Source: Salmonella bongori NCTC 12419
Lineage (GTDB): Bacteria; Pseudomonadota; Gammaproteobacteria; Enterobacterales; Enterobacteriaceae
DNA length: 64,000 nucleotides
Reading direction: 5' to 3'
NCBI RefSeq assembly: GCF_000252995.1
Contig: NC_015761.1
Coordinates: 2,356,001-2,420,000, forward strand
A program made the position numbers and the translations under genes. How positions within the stretch are numbered: the stretch's first letter is position 1; each line of letters begins with the position of its first letter. The notes beneath the pieces are model-generated. The model was not told the origin of the DNA. It worked only from the letters and a program-made list of their open reading frames with translations, and made no database searches. This document shows, one piece after another, positions 61,894-64,000 of the stretch.

Positions 61894-63309
61894 CTACTGC
61901 TGATGTTCACGCTCTGCAATAAAAGCCAGAGCTTTATTGATACGATCGATGCTGCGTGATTTGCCAATGGCATGTACGGTGACGTCCAGCGCCGGAGACT
62001 GCCCGGCGCCAGTGACGGCTACGCGCAACGGCATCCCCACTTTCCCCATACCGACTTCCAGCTCATCGGCAGTCGCCTGAATCGCATGGTGGATGTTTTC
62101 TGCGGTCCATTCGCCAATAGCGGCCAGTTTGTCACGCACCACCTCCAACGGCTGACGGGCCACCGGACGGAGATGTTTTTTCGCCGCATCAGCGTCAAAC
62201 TCAGCAAAATCTTCATAGAAGTAGCGGCAGCTTTGCGCCATCTCTTTTAGCGTTTTGCAGCGTTCGCCCAGTAGTTTCACCAGTTCCGCAAGCTGCGGCC
62301 CATTCCGGGTATCAATATTTTCTTGCTCAATATGCCACTGCAGATGTGTCGCCACATATTCCGGCGCCAGCGTATTAATGTAGTGGTGGTTCAGCCACAG
62401 CAGTTTATCCGTGTTAAAGGCGCTGGCAGATTTACTTACAGCCCCCAAAGAGAACAGTTTAATCATCTCTTCACGGGTGAAGATCTCTTGATCGCCGCTG
62501 GACCAGCCCAGGCGAACCAGGTAGTTCAGCAATGCTTCCGGCAGATAACCATCGTCGCGATACTGCATTACACTAACCGCGCCGTGGCGTTTAGACAGTT
62601 TTTTACCGTCGTCGCCGTTAATCATCGACACATGCGCGTACAGCGGCACCGGCGCGTTCAGCGCTTTCAGGATATTGATCTGCCGCGGGGTGTTATTGAT
62701 GTGGTCTTCACCACGAATCACGTGGGTGATTTCCATATCCCAGTCATCCACCACCACACAGAAATTGTAGGTCGGAGAACCGTCTGTACGGCGAATGATC
62801 AGATCGTCCAGCTCCTGGTTACTGAACTCAATCGGGCCACGGATCTGATCGTCAAAAATAACGGAACCGTCTTGCGGGTTGGCAAAACGCACCACGCACG
62901 GCTCATCGTCGGCATGATGTTCATGGCTATGACGGCAACGTCCGTCATAACGCGGTTTCTCGCCCTTCGCCATCTGCTCTTCACGCAGTTGCTCCAGACG
63001 CTCTTTAGAGCAATAACATTTATAGGCCGTTCCCGCTGCCAGCATCTCGTCAATAACCGCATTATAGCGATCAAAGCGTTTGGTCTGGAAATACGGGCCC
63101 TCGTCCCATTCCAGGTTCAGCCAGTTCATACCATCCATAATGGCTTCGATGGCTTCCGGCGTGGAACGCTCAAGATCGGTGTCTTCAATACGCAGCACGA
63201 ACTCACCGCCGTGGTGACGTGCGAAAAGCCAGGAATAAAGAGCAGTACGCGCGCCGCCGACATGCAGATATCCTGTCGGGCTAGGCGCGAAGCGAGTTTT
63301 GATTTTCAT
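61894..63309 (-). CDS. gltX: GltX, glutamyl-tRNA synthetase
   Basis: A 471-aa class I synthetase that charges tRNA-Glu. The ATP-binding HIGH-type motif reads APSPTGYLHVGGARTALYSW near residue 8, KMSKS-type motif is DGKKLSKRHGAVS near residue 235, and a zinc-binding cluster is in YKCYCSKERLEQLR to RCRHSHE near residues 97-130. Length equals E. coli GltX. It is divergent from the tRNA-Val operon. Confidence 0.98.
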   Translation of the reverse strand: MKIKTRFAPSPTGYLHVGGARTALYSWLFARHHGGEFVLRIEDTDLERSTPEAIEAIMDGMNWLNLEWDEGPYFQTKRFDRYNAVIDEMLAAGTAYKCYCSKERLEQLREEQMAKGEKPRYDGRCRHSHEHHADDEPCVVRFANPQDGSVIFDDQIRGPIEFSNQELDDLIIRRTDGSPTYNFCVVVDDWDMEITHVIRGEDHINNTPRQINILKALNAPVPLYAHVSMINGDDGKKLSKRHGAVSVMQYRDDGYLPEALLNYLVRLGWSSGDQEIFTREEMIKLFSLGAVSKSASAFNTDKLLWLNHHYINTLAPEYVATHLQWHIEQENIDTRNGPQLAELVKLLGERCKTLKEMAQSCRYFYEDFAEFDADAAKKHLRPVARQPLEVVRDKLAAIGEWTAENIHHAIQATADELEVGMGKVGMPLRVAVTGAGQSPALDVTVHAIGKSRSIDRINKALAFIAEREHQQ

Positions 63310-63522
63310 GAAATGGCCTTACGTTTATAAAGATGCCGACAACCGGCAAATCCTGGAAAGATGAATAGCCTTGTATTCTATCACTGTGGCTTGATTCCTC
63401 AATGTTGATCCGGTCAGAACGCTGCGCTTTGCTATTTCCGTATAGAAATCATGCAGCGCGGGGCAATTCACGATCGTTTTGTTTAATTTTACGACGAACA
63501 AACAAAAACTTTAGAAAATGCG

Positions 63523-63558
63523 TTGACTCATTTTCAACTCTCCCTATAATGCGACTCC
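63523..63558 (+). promoter_or_regulatory. Promoter of the valU-valX-valY-lysV operon
   Basis: TTGACT (63523) and TATAAT (63545) are 16 bp apart and followed by gcgactcc, a GC-rich discriminator. It lies 18 bp before the first tRNA. Confidence 0.9.
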
Positions 63559-63567
63559 ACACAGCGG

Positions 63568-63643
63568 GGGTGATTAGCTCAGCTGGGAGAGCACCTCCCT
63601 TACAAGGAGGGGGTCGGCGGTTCGATCCCGTCATCACCCACCA
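63568..63643 (+). tRNA. valU: tRNA-Val (anticodon UAC), copy 1
   Basis: A 76-nt cloverleaf with anticodon TAC in loop CTTACAA, T-arm GGTTCGATCCC and CCA end. Identical to the next two copies. Confidence 0.96.
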
Positions 63644-63688
63644 ACTACTTTATGTAGTCTCCGCCGTGTAGATAAGAAATTGAGAAGT

Positions 63689-63764
63689 GGGTGATTAGCT
63701 CAGCTGGGAGAGCACCTCCCTTACAAGGAGGGGGTCGGCGGTTCGATCCCGTCATCACCCACCA
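63689..63764 (+). tRNA. valX: tRNA-Val (anticodon UAC), copy 2
   Basis: Same sequence as copy 1, 45 bp downstream. Confidence 0.96.
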
Positions 63765-63805
63765 CTTTCTCGCCAGCTAAATTTCTTATTATGAAGTACC
63801 GAAGT

Positions 63806-63881
63806 GGGTGATTAGCTCAGCTGGGAGAGCACCTCCCTTACAAGGAGGGGGTCGGCGGTTCGATCCCGTCATCACCCACCA
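63806..63881 (+). tRNA. valY: tRNA-Val (anticodon UAC), copy 3
   Basis: Same sequence as copies 1 and 2, 41 bp downstream. The spacers share the start ...aagtgggtg, a sign of duplication by unequal crossover. Confidence 0.96.
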
Positions 63882-63885
63882 CTTC

Positions 63886-63961
63886 GGGTCGTTAGCTCAG
63901 TTGGTAGAGCAGTTGACTTTTAATCAATTGGTCGCAGGTTCGAATCCTGCACGACCCACCA
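63886..63961 (+). tRNA. lysV: tRNA-Lys (anticodon UUU)
   Basis: A 76-nt cloverleaf with anticodon TTT in loop CTTTTAA and CCA end, 4 bp after the third tRNA-Val. Last gene of the operon. Confidence 0.96.
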
Positions 63962-63964
63962 ATG

Positions 63965-63996
63965 CAAAAAAGCGCCCTAAAGGCGCTTTTTTGCTA
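63965..63996 (+). terminator. Terminator of the tRNA operon
   Basis: aaaaaagcgcc-ctaa-aggcgctttttt with a T-run, 4 bp after lysV. Confidence 0.92.
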
Positions 63997-64000
63997 TCTG

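Noticed and set aside
62323..63330. 335-aa frame on the plus strand over gltX
   Set aside because: Antisense shadow of a conserved essential gene; no ribosome site or family match.
63568..63881. Three 76-bp repeats with ~43-bp spacers
   Set aside because: Each repeat is a complete tRNA-Val, not a CRISPR repeat.

Overview
The window is a chromosomal segment of a Salmonella, most likely Salmonella enterica; I cannot fix the subspecies or serovar. Its backbone follows the E. coli K-12 map from mnmC to lysV, with Salmonella traits: ipdC and a YghZ-type aldo-keto reductase between yfeO and ypeC, decayed relics of the Salmonella phosphoglycerate transport (pgt) locus, and an alaC-ypdC junction without ypdAB. 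Product names rest on my memory of protein families; no database search was run.

Layout. 1-14.2 kb is conserved core: the 3' end of mnmC, yfcL-epmC-yfcA-mepA-aroC-prmB, smrB, sixA, the anaerobic beta-oxidation operon fadIJ, yfcZ, fadL, mlaA and yfdC. At 14260 lies tRNA-Arg(CCU), argW, the attachment site of a 10-kb integrated element that ends at 24.36-24.48 kb in a 118-bp near-perfect direct repeat. The element carries a P4-type integrase, an unknown coiled-coil protein, an untranslated regulatory leader that looks like the RNA immunity system of phage P4, an Icd-like small protein, an AlpA regulator, a 1,040-aa primase/Toprim/ATPase replication protein, an iteron-rich candidate origin with a perfect 30-bp inverted repeat, a serine recombinase with its own repeated sites, a 296-aa unknown and an overlapping DUF4160/DUF2442 pair. 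No capsid, terminase or capsid-size genes are seen, so it looks like a satellite or integrative replicon.

24.5-38.1 kb is a mosaic, AT-rich accessory region: a broken IS3-family element, a ten-gene chaperone-usher fimbrial operon on the minus strand with a two-domain tip-adhesin candidate and six further minor pilins, an AraC-type regulator, an omptin outer-membrane protease in the place of pgtE, and fragments of pgtA and pgtP that mark a deletion of pgtB, pgtC and most of both genes.

38.1-64 kb returns to core: yfdY, lpxP, ypdK, alaC, ypdC, the fry PTS/peptidase operon, glk, yfeO, ipdC, an aldo-keto reductase, ypeC, mntH with a perfect MntR operator, nupC, pdeA, two tRNA-Ala, yfeC-yfeD, gltX, and a tRNA operon with three identical tRNA-Val and one tRNA-Lys. 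The core genes serve fatty acid uptake and degradation, lipid asymmetry, cold-adapted lipid A acylation, aromatic amino acid synthesis, sugar uptake and metal transport. The two accessory blocks carry mobility, replication, adhesion and surface proteolysis.
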